This document shows, piece after piece, positions 1 through 12,314 of a stretch of DNA of 64,000 nucleotides. Below the pieces are notes generated by a model, which searched no databases, was not told the DNA's origin, and saw nothing but the letters and a program-made list of their open reading frames with translations. The stretch comes from Ziziphus jujuba (Eukaryota; Streptophyta; Magnoliopsida; Rosales; Rhamnaceae). The position numbers and the translations under genes were made by a program. The stretch spans positions 1,934,501 to 1,998,500 of the forward strand of contig NC_083381.1 in assembly GCF_031755915.1 (NCBI RefSeq), written 5' to 3'. Within the stretch, counting starts at the first letter, position 1; each line of letters opens with the position of its first letter.

Positions 1-3000
1 CCTGTTGTATTAGATAAAAAGGTGCCCATCGTATTTGACCTATTGTTGTTGTAGTAGTTTGAGAGTGATTCATTTGAGGGTAACCCTGGATTGTGAGGTG
101 ATCTTTTGCTAAAGAATTGTAGAAATTCACAATCCTTATCACCTTCAAATTTTGAAGAAGATAATGATATAAGTTCTTCACTCAAATTTGATTTTGAAGA
201 AGTTAATATGGGATATATAAGTGTTGACTAATTGTTGGAGTGGCTCTTGGTGACCTTGTTATCATGAGGAGAATGAGATGGATCGATGAGGTGTCTTCCA
301 AATGGAGTATTAGAAATTGAATAAGGTTGTACATCAATCTCACGATATTTGAGTCTTTACTTCTGTTACTATTGTTCATTTTTAGTTTTTTTTTTTTTTC
401 AATTACTAGGCTTTTATTTTTTATTTAATTTAATTTATTTATTTTTTTGGTCATTGAATCATTAATTGGTATAAAAGTGTGGTACTAATGAAGAAAAAAA
501 AAATTAATTGAATTACTTTTACTATTATTGTGTGGATAGGCGAAAGTTATGACATAGAACAAATCACTCTAAATAGAACAGTGATTAAATTCTTGTTTAC
601 TTGCATAAAATATCACCAAGATACTAAGAAAAAATTCGAAAACCTCAAACTATATATCATTCATGAACTAATTATAGACTCTCGTGATACACGACATATA
701 TAATTATAATATATTATTTCAATAATAAGTTACGAAAAGGAATTATAGTCAAATAAAATACAAAATATCATAAAAATAACACTAAACTAAAACTTTCAAT
801 TCAATATAACTAATCTAAATTTTGAAAAATTTCTTTAAAGACCACATTATTTATTAAATTAGTTGGTTCTCTATTTTTATCACAAATTAATATCTTCAGT
901 TCTTTTCTATATGTAACTTAAGATTTATTATTGACAAATGTGCAACTTTTTCCTTCTCTTTGCAAAACTACCACAAAATTGTTTTTTTTTTTAATTAGCA
1001 AATATTTACTTTTTGGAACTTCTAGAACATAATTTGATGTGTGTGAATTTTTATAAAATATAAATTAACCTAATAAATAAATAATCATACCATATGTGAC
1101 ATCACTTAATGGACTTCTTGAGCAACATTGTGAATTGTTTAAACAATCTTAACTTTGACAAATAGTCTGTGTGTTTGATGAAATAAAACAACCGTCTAAT
1201 GCTCTTGTTTGAGATGGTGCAATTTTTGTAAGTTATTCAAATATATTTACTGTGAGCATGTTACAAAGCGAAATTGCAAATCATTGTATACAACATTATA
1301 ATTTTTTTTTTTTTGGGTACTTGTATAGCATGGGCTTTCTACAAAAAAAACTTTACAAAGTTTTTTGTCCTCTTTATAAAAATATTAACCTAAAGCCACA
1401 TTCCAAGCATTTTTTTACCATATTGTATTCTCACTTTTTTGATTAATCATTTATATAACATAATAAATTATAATAATAATAATGATGGACATTTAAAATA
1501 CAAAATAATGGCCTACACAGAAAATTAGATTATAATATATACTATATTTAAAAAAAAAAAAGCTTCCAAATATAAAGATTAAATCAATAAAAAAATAATG
1601 AAAAAATAAACTAACCATCATATGTACAATGTAATCTCAAATACTTTTGAGATTTAATCTGTATTCTTTTCATTTTTGTTTCTTTCTTAGGCGGTATATC
1701 TATTATAAATCTTTAACTCAAAATAAATTTGACTGTTTTGACCAATGCAATTTCTAATTGGACCTTATGATAAGAAAAAAGGTATATGAAAAAACTAATT
1801 TACCTTAGAATAATTATCAAAATATCTAAAAAACCAAATAAGATAAATAATCAAATTTTTTTAAATAAACAAGTATTTTATCAGGTGAAAAATGAGTAAG
1901 AGAGAGTAAAAGCTATCTTCCCTGAAGAGGGTATATAAGTGAAAAGATGAAAGTGATTGGTTCTTAATTTTTGTGTGCATAGGTCAAACTCTACCCAAAT
2001 TGTATGAGATTGAGAGCCAACTGATCTATATTAGCCAACTAAAGGCTTAGCTTTTTGACAGTTCTCTACGGTCATTTTCTTTGTCGTTAAATCCATTGAC
2101 ACTTAGCATTATATGTTGTAATTAAAGGTTTAAGAGAGTAAATTTCTATAGATGAGTAATAAATAAAAGGAAAAAAACTTTAAGTAGCTTTATTATTATT
2201 AACTCCAATTTAGTCATTTTTCGTAATGTAGTAGTAGTTTTTCAATTTTTTTAATTTTTTGTGAACCTTCTTTTTAAATAATAGACCATGTATAGAAAAC
2301 AAAAAGTACCTATTCCATTCCTCTTCTAGCTTTTTGTTAACTAACAAGCCCAATAAAGAGAAAGTTTATTCTTCTATTATATTGGTTTAAAAATGAATCC
2401 TATTTCAGTTCATTCTTCTATTATATTGGTTTAAGAATAAGATCCTATTTCTCACTATTTTTTTTTTTTTTTGTCCTTTGCAACTTTTGTTTAATGACAT
2501 TTTGTTTCAATGAAAAAATACACAGATCTATATCACTAAAATTGGTATAGAATTATATAATCAAGTTTTTTTTTTCCCCTTATCCTATTCGTTTCTCTAT
2601 TCACTTAAACTCAAGGGCAGAACCAAGAAAAAACATTTGGTGGGCCAAATTAAATTTTTGCAATGATGCATTTTATATTCTAAATTTCATTATAATAATT
2701 TTTTTAAAAATAATATAATAACAATTGGTTATATATTATAATTAATGAACCAAACATTTATGTACTATTTTTATCAAACACAAATTGATTAAAAATAAAA
2801 GTGTGCCATTTATTACCTCCAAATAAATATGTAACACAAAAATATATAGAAAAAAAAGAAGCTAAAATAATTGTTGTTGAATGCTAATTTAATTACAAAT
2901 TTCATGAAGCCTCAACAAAATTTAGCAAAACTGCTATTGTTAGTATTTTAACCACATCAAAAAATGTATGATAAAAAATAGAAAAATTGTTGCTTTTCAT

Positions 3001-3600
3001 TTTTGTTTTATTTTAAAAATGATTGACCTTAGTTAAAAAATTTTGCAATCTAAAAATAAATAGTATCGGTATTTACAATGGATGGGGATCATGTGAGATG
3101 AAATCTAAGCAATATAAAAATAGAAATAAATAAATAAAATGGTTGCCTCATCCAAGCTAAGTTAAAACCTATATTTCTTGGTAATTTCTTCTAACTTTCT
3201 ACCGTTTTAGGGTAGGTGTCGCATGCAAAAGGATATGTTTAGGTGTTTTAAACTCTAATCTTCTTAATAGTTTTCTTTATGCAAATGGGTAAAGAATAGA
3301 AGTTGATCTAAACCATTTTCTTCTTTACAGTTGGAGTGAATTTTTTTAATCAATGTAGAGCTTATTTGAATTTTTTTTTTTATGAATAAGAAAAATGAAG
3401 AGAAAGTTTTAACGTCCTAATTATTAAAGATGAAATAAATGAAATAAATAAATAAATATGGATATTCTCATAATAACCTATTATTAAGAAGAAGGAAGAT
3501 GAAAATTCTCAATAGAAGATGAAAATTGAATGTCAATTATCTTTCAAGAATCTGCCTCATAAATTGAATATATATACATACTATTTTTTTTTTTTTTTAC
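1..3600. other. AT-rich gene-free region
   Basis: No gene is supported. The sequence is dominated by A/T runs and stops in all frames. One short acidic open stretch on the plus strand (about 97-231) begins straight after a stop, has no Met start and matches no family I recognise; it could be the decayed tail of an exon or transposon. No RNA gene or clear transposon terminus was seen. Confidence 0.5.
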
Positions 3601-4019
3601 TATTCTCTCTTCCATGATGTGACAAAGTAGATACCTGTCCAATAAAACTATGCTGCAGCAAAATACAATATATTTTATTTAATGTATTTTATTTATGGTA
3701 ATTATTATTTGTTAGTTTTTAAATTTAAATATTAATATTAATTAGGAAATCAGGAGATATTATCTTATTTATTTTAATTAATTATTGGTTAATGTAATAA
3801 TGCAGTTAGAATATTAGAAAATTAGGAGGTTTTTTATTTTTTTTATTTTTGTTTAATTTATTTCTTTTATGTTTTGTGATTCTATAGATAAGTGTTTTTG
3901 GATTGTAAAAGGTACTTGATTATGCATAATAATATTTTGAGTTTTTCTCAATTCTATCAAATTTTTTTTTTATTTATATTTTACAGAATCAACTAGTCTT
4001 TAATTTTTAAATATAAATT
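3601..4019 (+). repeat. Duplicated AT-rich segment A, copy 1
   Basis: This segment recurs in the same orientation at 7340-7746. Both copies begin with a run like attctctcttcca, share the phrase acaaagtagatacctgtcca, and end near a shared ctttaatttttaaat. They are clearly diverged, with scattered substitutions and small indels, so the duplication is not recent. No coding potential is visible. Confidence 0.7.
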
Positions 4020-4329
4020 TATTTATGGTTATATATATTTTACCTTGTAGGATAATTTATTATTTTACAATAAAAAAATACAGCAAAACAATAAAGATAT
4101 TAATATATAGATTATACAAATAAGGAAATCAATCTCTGTATTAATTGCTTTACATAAAATATTATTATTTAACATTAAAATAAATATAACAAACCAATTA
4201 AGATATTAATATATTTAGATTACAAAATCTTCTTTTAAAGTTTTTATTCTAAATTTCTTTCTTTGTTTTTTTAGTCCTTACAAGTAAATAATTTTCCTAT
4301 ATTAAATCCTCATAATATAATTTAATTAC

Positions 4330-4331
<2 letters not shown>

Positions 4332-4384
<53 letters not shown>
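4332..4384 (+). repeat. (ATT)n microsatellite
   Basis: About 17 uninterrupted ATT units. A much shorter ATT tract sits at the equivalent place in the second copy of unit B (near 6080), so the tract expanded or contracted after duplication. Confidence 0.95.
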
Positions 4385-4950
4385 TACCCTATAAGATTTT
4401 TTTTTCTTGTAAAGTAATTTATTTATGGTTATATAAATTTTAAAGAAATAAATCTCATTATTGAAATCTATATATTATAATATTAAAATTCTATTTATTA
4501 CATATCCATATACGAATATATATTAGTTTATGGTGTCTTTATGTGAAATATCTTTAATACTAAGAAGGAAAAAAAACATAATTGTTTCATGTAAGAATGG
4601 GTTATTTAGAATATTATTTAACCATATTAGTAGCGAGAAGAAGATTTTTTTTGTTTTTATGATGATTTTGATGACACATGACAATTTTATTTATTGATTA
4701 TCTAAATTTTATATATTATATAAATTATTTATAAAGCCTCCAACATTATTCATTTATATCCATCATAACCAGCCAAGAACATAATAATGAAAAAAAAAAA
4801 AAAACAACAAATAAAAATCACTAAACTGCCATTACTAGTTAGGGTTCATTAGTAAGATATAAATTAAAATGTAATTAAAAATATATTAAACCATTTTATT
4901 CACAAAATTAACATAAATTGGTTGGTCCACTTATTTTTTCTCAGTTTAAT

Positions 4951-5000
4951 TTGTGTGTGTGTGTGTGTGCGCACGCGCCCGCGCGTGTGCGCGCGTGCAT
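4951..5000 (+). repeat. Alternating purine-pyrimidine tract (GT)n-(GC)n
   Basis: A run of GT repeats passes into alternating GC/CG sequence and then back to TA. It is a rare GC-rich island in AT-rich DNA. Alternating purine-pyrimidine sequence of this type can adopt left-handed Z-DNA; this is general knowledge, not shown here. Confidence 0.8.
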
Positions 5001-6690
5001 ATATACATATTTATCATAATTTTAAGATTATTTTTTATAAACAACTTTAAATATATATATATATATATGTATATATAAATACATTTTAAGCACTTTTGGA
5101 AACTATTAAAAAATGCATTTTACATTTTAAATTTTTTGATAAGGAGATCAATCTCATTATTAATTATCGTATATTAATTTTATTATTTTACAATAAAATT
5201 TTATTTATTATACATCCATATATGAATATGCATTAGTGTATAGAATTTTTGTGTATATTAATAATAAGAATATATTTTATTATATACACAGTTTTTTCCT
5301 TATTTTTTGAAAAATTCAAAAAGAATCCAAGTAAGAAGATAAATCTTATTATTAATTATCATATACAAAATCTTATTATTTTACAATATAATAAACCAAC
5401 AAAGATATTAATATATAGATTATAAATATAATAAACTAATAAATATATACGTTTTTTTACTTTATCTTTTAAAAATTCAAAAAAAAAATCAAATAAGAAG
5501 ATCAATTTCATTATTAATTATCATAAATGTATTTTTATTGTTTTACAATATAATCAATATAATAAACCATAAAAAGATATTAATATGTAGATTATAAAAT
5601 CTTTCTTTAAATGTTTTTTACTTTAACTATCTTTTATTTTTATTTTTTACGAGTAATTACTTTTCCTGTAATAAATCCTCATAATATAATTTAATTATCT
5701 TTATTATTATTAATATTTACTTTATAAACATATTTTTACCTTATAAAGTAATTTATTTATGATTATATATATATATATATATATTGAACCTTATAAAGTA
5801 ATTTATTATTTTAGGATAAAATAAATATAACAAAACAATAATGATATTAATATATAGATTGTACAAATAAGGAAATCAATTTCATTATTAAATACTTTAT
5901 ATAAAATCTTATTATTTAACATTAAAATAATATAATAAACCAATAAAGATATTAATATATAAATTATAAAATCTTTTTTTAAAGTTTTTTACTTTGACTA
6001 TCTTTCTCTTTTTATTTTTATTTTTTACTAGTAATTAATTTTTCTATATTAAATTTTCATAATATAATTTAATTATATCTATTATTATTATTATTCACTC
6101 TATAAGTACATTTTTTCCTTAGAGTAATTTATTTATGGTTATATATATTTTAAGGAGATCAATCTCATTATTGAAATCTATATATTATAATATTAAAATT
6201 TTATTTATTATATATCCATATATAAATATGTATTAGTGTATGGAATTTTCGGATGAAATATCTTTAATAACAAGAAGGAAAAAAAAAATTTGTTTCATAT
6301 ACAAATGAGTTTTTTAAAATAGTATTTAACTTTATTAGTAGCCATAAATAATAAGGAGAATGATATATATATATATATATATATATATAGATTTTGATGA
6401 TTTTAATGACACATGACAATTTTATTTATTGACTGTTTAACTTTTATATATTATATATAGATTATTTATAAAGCCTCACATTATACATTTATATCCATCA
6501 TAACAAGCCTAGAACATAAATAATAATAAAATAAAAAACCAACAGATAAAAATCACTAAACTGCCATCTAATAATATAAGGTTCATAACTAAGATACATA
6601 CTAAAATGTAATTGAAAATATATTAAATCATCTTATTTGCAAAATTAACATAAATTGGTTGGTCCAATCCACTAATTTTGCTCAGTTTAC

Positions 6691-7339
6691 TATTACCAAC
6701 TAGATTTGAAAAAATGCTTAAATCCTCCTCCACATGCGTTGTGCTGCAACCCCCGGCCCCTCTTCTGTCTTGGTAGAAATGCAATATATATATATTTTTT
6801 TCTCTTTGATTTTGTACAGATCTATATTTTTTTTTTGGGGGGTTTTGTGCTAAGTTTTTTTTTTTTTTTTTTTTTGGTTAATATATAACTCTAATTATAT
6901 TCTATTGGGCCGATATCCCTAATGTAAGGTGGGCAACACGTGACCATCAAGCCAACTTTAGTAAGACAATCATATATTCTTCACTTAGGTATTGATGAAA
7001 TGAGTTTGTTGCCAAGGATAAGCTGGACAAAATCATCCACTATCAACCACACATGCATCATCAAAATATACTTCATAAGTAATAATCAAAAAGATATTAC
7101 TTAAATTAAGTGCTTTAACTGCAGAAATGGGAATGTTAGAAAGGAAAAACTGCCATGGTGTAAAAGGACTTTTTCTCAGCCACCAAAAAAAAAAAAAAAA
7201 AAAAGGTGTAAAAGGAGTTTTTGTTTGGTGGCGAGGCCATTGACATAAAACTTGATGAACATGCGTGGTTCACGCGATGCATATGCGTATCATAATAAAA
7301 TAAAATCTTGATGAACATTGCTCTCTACTTGTTTTATTT
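6691..7339. other. Gene-free spacer
   Basis: It contains long T runs near 6825 and 6855-6875 and an A run near 7186-7204. The short open frames here are low-complexity and unconvincing. No gene, RNA or transposon terminus was recognised. Confidence 0.5.
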
Positions 7340-7746
7340 TATTCTCTCTTCCACGATGTCACAAAGTAGATACCTGTCCAATGAAACTGATGTAGCAGCA
7401 AAATACAATATATTTGATTTAATGTATTTTATTTATAGTAATTATATTTGTTAGATTTTAAATTTAGATATTAATTTTAATTAGGAAACTAGGAAATATT
7501 ATCTTTATTTTAATTAATTAATGGTTAATCTAATAATGAAGTTAGAATATTAGAAAATTAAGTGATATTTTCTTTATTTTATTATTTTTGTTTAATTTAT
7601 TTCTTTTATGTTTTATGTTGCTATAGATAGATGGTTTTGGATTGTAAAAGCTAATTGATTATGAATAATAATATTTTGAGTTTTTTTCAATTGTCAGTTT
7701 TTTTGATATTTTGCTGAATCAACTACTCTTTAATTTTTAAATGTAA
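7340..7746 (+). repeat. Duplicated AT-rich segment A, copy 2
   Basis: This is the direct repeat partner of 3601-4019, with the same order of landmarks and a similar level of divergence as the B units. It closes the A-B-B'-A' arrangement. Confidence 0.7.
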
Positions 7747-8026
7747 GTTATTCGTGATCAAATTAACATATTTAAATTATGAAGTATCTATTTACTTTAG
7801 TATTTTTCTCACGCTTCCACATTGCATCGAAAACCTAGCCATATCAATAATTTATGTAGAAAAAGGTCAAGCATAAACCACCACACCAAAATCCATGGAG
7901 AAGATACAAACCCGAAGTGGAAATGTTTATTTGGATTTTGGCCAAAAACTTTTTTATTAGGTATATATTCAATTTCATGACGCACGACTTTATTGTATAC
8001 ATTAAAAGTTTTCATTATAATAAAAT

Positions 8027-8160
8027 CAGACCGGCTCAACCAATTTGGCGCCTAAGGCAAAAACTAAAATGGCAGGTGATAAAAAAAAATAATAATAATA
8101 ATACATAAGTGTTCAAAATTTGTCTTGTTTTGTTTGTTTGTGTTTTTTTTATATTTTATA
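8027..8160 (+). mobile_element. hAT-like terminus fragment
   Basis: At 8027 the sequence reads cagaccggctcaacc and continues with a gcgcctaaggc-like motif. This resembles plant hAT ends of the CAGGGCCGGC...CCTAAGGC type, and it resembles the terminus at 60905-60933 of this window. No transposase lies next to it and no target duplication was found, so it is probably a fragment or a non-autonomous copy cut by the LTR that follows. Confidence 0.35.
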
Positions 8161-8219
8161 TTTTTTAATTTGATAGAAAAAATTGCAAATAAGTAATAAG
8201 TAAGTAATAAGTAAATCTA

Positions 8220-10881
8220 GAAGATAACAATAGATGAAGGAAAGATAAATACAGCTGTTGTCGTGGAACGAACAAAGCGATAAGCTATGCATGAGGTAGA
8301 TTGTTACTAGCTGCCTAGGCCTAGGGAAACGAATTTAAAACAATAAAACATGAGATAAAGAAATGTCAGTGAGTGGCATAGTATAATAGAAAAATAATAA
8401 TTTATTTTTGAAAAATCTTTCTCTCAAGACCTCTCATTCCATTCTTTTGAATAGTTCCCCATTTAAAAATTATTTCACAAAATCCAAATTTGTACCCCAA
8501 TTTAATATCACATAAACCGATGCTCAAAAGTATGAATGAACGATCATTGTAATATTATGAAATGTCTTAAATTAAGATATAAATATTTGAGCATAAAATA
8601 TAATAAACACAGTTCCACCAAATAAATATGACAATGCAAAAATCACCAAAATATTTGTAAATCAACAATATATTCAAACGTATACAATGTACCATACGAT
8701 ATACCAATCTGTAAACCGTGAGATACACCCACCTCACGACCCTCAATATACAAACGGTGTCGTGGAAATAATAAATAACCGTCGGAACGTACCCAACCTC
8801 ATGCTCTGTGACAATAATATCCTGTGGGTCAAGCCCAACCTCACGGTACCGGAGCAATAATAACCTGTGGGATAAACCCAACCTGACGGTCCGTGACAAT
8901 AATATCCTATGGGCTGAGTCTAATCTCATGGAACCGTGGCAATAATAATAAACCATCGGATAAACCCAACCTCACAGTCCGTGGCAATAATATCCTGTGG
9001 GCTGAGCCAACCTCATGATACCGTGGTAAAAACCCAGTGCGCTGTAATATAATATAATATAATATTGATCCAAGATATTGGCATTACATGGTATATCAAT
9101 TTAAAAATAACCGATACAGTATCCTTAAAACAATCTTGTAATGTCTCAAATACTTTTCCGAACAATATTGTATCATGAGTTCTTATTTAATTTCCAAATT
9201 TATCTACTTATTTGAATATTCCAAAAATTTCAAATCATCATTTGATATAAAACCAGAAATACGACAGTGAAACATATACACCATAAACCAATTTTAAGCA
9301 TATAAAATTTTAAAATACTTGAACATGCTTAAAATCATATAATTTTCAATCTGATTTCTAAAATCAATTATTTTCCAAAGTGATTTAAAACCTCAATTTA
9401 AATACCAAAATATTTAAATACCACAAGTTCATTCATGACCTCATTAGAATTGCCAAATATTAAAAATATTGACAAAAGTCATATAAAATGATAACACATA
9501 TATGTAAAAGCAGATCCTCATATATCCATAAAATGAACATTCAAATTAAACGATAGGTATAAGTAAAATACTCAAACCACATATATATTATACTATACAC
9601 CCAAAATATTTTTAAAGCTATAACCACTCACAGTCCTGTAGATGCTCACGCTTGCTCCTCCACAGGATCATCTCCAAGCTTAATTCGAGTGCCTGTAATA
9701 TAATAAAATATTTCTCAGGCTCCAAACAACTAAACCAGAGATACTTGTATAACCCAAATGTCTCAAAATAATTTATAGTACTACAAAATTGCATAAATTG
9801 GACACCGGACAGTCCAATTATACCGCGTGTCCTTAGGACCCAGTACCTAAAATTGGAGATTTTCACCCGAAGCCTAATATTTCAAAATTGAACCATCTAA
9901 TGGGTCTTAATAATATCCAATTTCACTAATCCAACTCCATTTTTAACTAATTTGACCAATTTTGTCCAAACACAGTCCCAACTTATCCGAAAATTAACTA
10001 ATTGACCCAAAAATGGAAAAATTATCAAACGACCTCCAAAATTCATAAACTTTATATTGACGGAAAGCCCAAGAGACAAGGAACCCATCAGTATGCTCAC
10101 CTTATGCTCACCTTGGTCCAAAGTTTCCTCCGATGGCCGAAAAACTCAGTTGAAGCTTTGGCCGAACTTCCCGTCATCGGATCTCCTAAACGGTAAGGAA
10201 TCTGGGCAAAATAACCATGGAAATGAGTTCAGAGGGGTTGAAAATAGTGTATGGATTGGCCTGAAAAAGGCCAAAAATTGAGAAAATCTGGCGACCCACC
10301 TCGCCGGCCGCTGTGGACTTCGCTAGCCCGATCTGGGTGCATTCGGCCTCCGATGGCCATGAAATTTCATGGCTGAGCTCGCCTTCAAGTGACCTTTCTA
10401 CTTGGCTGGCATGTGTAAGTGGTGGTTGGTCGAAAATGGGCAGAACGGCGGTGACTCAGTTCGACAGTAAACGGGTCGAAATGACCCAGTTCAAACCCAC
10501 GGGTCTGGGGGGAGAATATTTCAGGTTTTGGAGATCAAATGGGTATTTTGGGCTTTGCTTCCTATTTGGCGTGCTTACTGAGGATTATATAGAACCTAAG
10601 GTCACTAACAGACAAAAACCAAGGACTAGTTTGGATACTAATATAAAACTTATGCTTAAAACTTCTCAGAACCATAACTTTTTATCTGTAACTCGGAATT
10701 TGGTGTGCCACCAGTCTATGAACTCGTATCGACAAGATCTACACAATGGTATCTCATTCAAACAAAAAATATTGGCTATCAAAAAAAGTCAACTTGGACC
10801 CAGATATTGTTCACTTGGTCAAACTTAGTCAAGTTGGTTAAACTTGTTTAATTATGTATATTTTTGGTACGGGGTGTTACA
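8220..10881 (-). mobile_element. Truncated gypsy-type LTR, minus orientation
   Basis: The right edge reads gtacggggtgttaca (ending at 10881), the reverse complement of the TGTAACACCCCG start of the solo LTR at 16450. Further landmarks match the LTR at 30033-33695: a GC-rich block of gccggccg/gatggccatgaaa type near 10305-10370, and a left portion near 8220-8500 aligned with 30340-30690. The last ~300 bp of the LTR is missing at the left. A 171-codon open frame on the plus strand (10313-10828) lies wholly inside this LTR and has no recognised domain, so I do not call it a gene. Confidence 0.6.
8720..9035 (-). repeat. Tandem array of ~42 bp units inside the LTR
   Basis: About seven or eight imperfect units repeat the pattern caacctcacggtnccg followed by caataatancctgtgggnnnancc. 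Units alternate between slightly different versions, suggesting a dimer of ~85 bp. The array is not CRISPR: the units are contiguous and diverged with no unique spacers. It produces a spurious open frame on the minus strand. Confidence 0.75.
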
Positions 10882-11170
10882 CCAGGAGTTTCACTTGGGA
10901 GTGGAAAAGGATACATTTTAGAGTAAATACAAAGTTGAGTTACACTGTTGAGTTTAGATTGATATGAGACTAATTTGATTTGATTGATTTGACACTAGTT
11001 TTTCACTTTTCCATAATTTAGTAATAAATAAATTAGCTATCCATTGTTGCATATATATATATATATTATATTAATTTTTTATCTTGTCATGGTTTTACAC
11101 CATTCTTTTTAAATTTTTGTCTACTTTTTTAACTTGTTAAGTTTAATTTATTCTAATTTTTCAATTAAGT

Positions 11171-12118
11171 AGAAAATGTCAAATTCAAATTAACAATCTC
11201 AAGGAGATGGTAATGGGAAGAAAAAGACTAAAGCATATTAGAATGATTTTACTCTTGATTGATTTATCAAAATTTGTGTGAATGGACATTAGAGGGAAAT
11301 CGACCAACAGGGCACTTTAATAAGACTGGATGGAAAAATGTCATTAGCAAATTCACTCAAGTAACTAGTAAGAATTAATATCTGATATAGGGTGGGATCC
11401 AGTGAAACAAACAATTTCTGCTAGAAACCAATGGTGGGAGAAAAAATTGAAGATAAGGTTTAAAAGTTTATTGTTTAGTTTTTAAATATGTTATAAGTTT
11501 AGGTTTAATTTATATCATGACATGTACATGATAATATTATTATAGGAAAATTCTGAAGCATCAAAATTCTGAACCAAAGGTTTGAAATTTGTTGACTAGT
11601 TGGATATATTGTTTAAAGATGTTGCTGCTACAGGAGAGGGAGCTTTGGCACCATGTTTAGGATATGTACCAAATGTTATTGATAAAGGATCATCTAGGGA
11701 AAGAGTAAATGATTTTGATAGAATTAATGGATCAGATGTGAACTTTACTGATGATCTAAATTTTACTCAAGGAATTAAGGATATCGGTTATGATTTTGAC
11801 ATATCAAATTCTATGTTTGGAGCTTCCACATGAGATAACGGAAAGAAAAGGAAAAAAAATAATGACATTAGAAGTGGAGTTGCAGCAAAATTGTCTAAAC
11901 AATTAGATGACACATGTACTACAGTTGAGAATAGAAATAAAGATGATCTTGGTTATAGTATTCTTAAAGTAATTGACATGCTGCATAATATACTAGGAAT
12001 TGAGAGAGGAAATAAACTTTTATGGCAGCCACAAAACTATTTCTTAGGAAAGAAAATAGGCAAATGTTTGTTGCCCTTAAGGATTTTGATCTTCAAATTG
12101 AAAGGTTTAAGCAAATGA
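11171..12118 (+). pseudogene. PIF/Harbinger ORF1 relic (Myb/SANT-like protein)
   Basis: PIF/Harbinger transposons carry a Myb/SANT-like DNA-binding protein next to the transposase. Fragments seen in order: FIKICVNG, then after a frameshift GHFNKTGWKNVISKF (near 11309-11356), the hallmark of the plant Myb/SANT-like domain, then WDPVKQTISARNQWWEKK (from about 11399). A later open stretch from 11600 encodes an acidic linker. After a stop it continues as KLSKQLDD...VIDMLHNILGIERGNKLLW and a C-terminal helix region. Several stops and at least one frameshift make it non-functional. It lies just 5' of the transposase in the same orientation, as usual for the family. Confidence 0.75.
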
Positions 12119-12314
12119 AATGATGTTATGTCTTTATGTATTTTCTAAAAATTTATGTTATTTCCTTGATGTAATGTCTTTACTTTGGTTGCATATACAT
12201 TTTAATTATTCTAGATTTACCTATTTAATTTTTATATTACTATCTTATAATGTTTTAAGTTTATAAATTCTAAATTTTTATCTTACATGTTTTAATATAC
12301 TTGTTGATATAGAT

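Larger units (their letters stand above)
4017..6690 (+). repeat. Diverged tandem duplication, unit B (2-3 copies)
   Basis: The stretch 4017-4948 reappears at about 5752-6690, and a partial extra copy lies between (about 5128-5750). Shared landmarks include tatttatggttatatatatt at the unit start, an internal caaataaggaaatcaat, and aacataaattggttggtcca near the unit end (about 4910 and 6648). It is non-coding. With segment A it forms the order A-B-B'-A' on one strand. It may be a degraded non-autonomous element or local segmental duplication. Confidence 0.65.

Noticed and set aside
97..231. Acidic open stretch as a gene end
   Set aside because: It has no start codon, follows a stop directly, is 44 codons long and matches nothing known to me.
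8567..8956. 129-codon minus-strand frame
   Set aside because: It is generated by the ~42 bp tandem repeats in the LTR.
8720..9035. Possible CRISPR-like array
   Set aside because: Units are contiguous and diverged, without unique spacers, in a plant nuclear retroelement.
10313..10828. 171-codon plus-strand open frame
   Set aside because: It lies wholly inside a minus-oriented LTR, has no recognised domain, and the matching part of the other LTR copies is not open in the same way.
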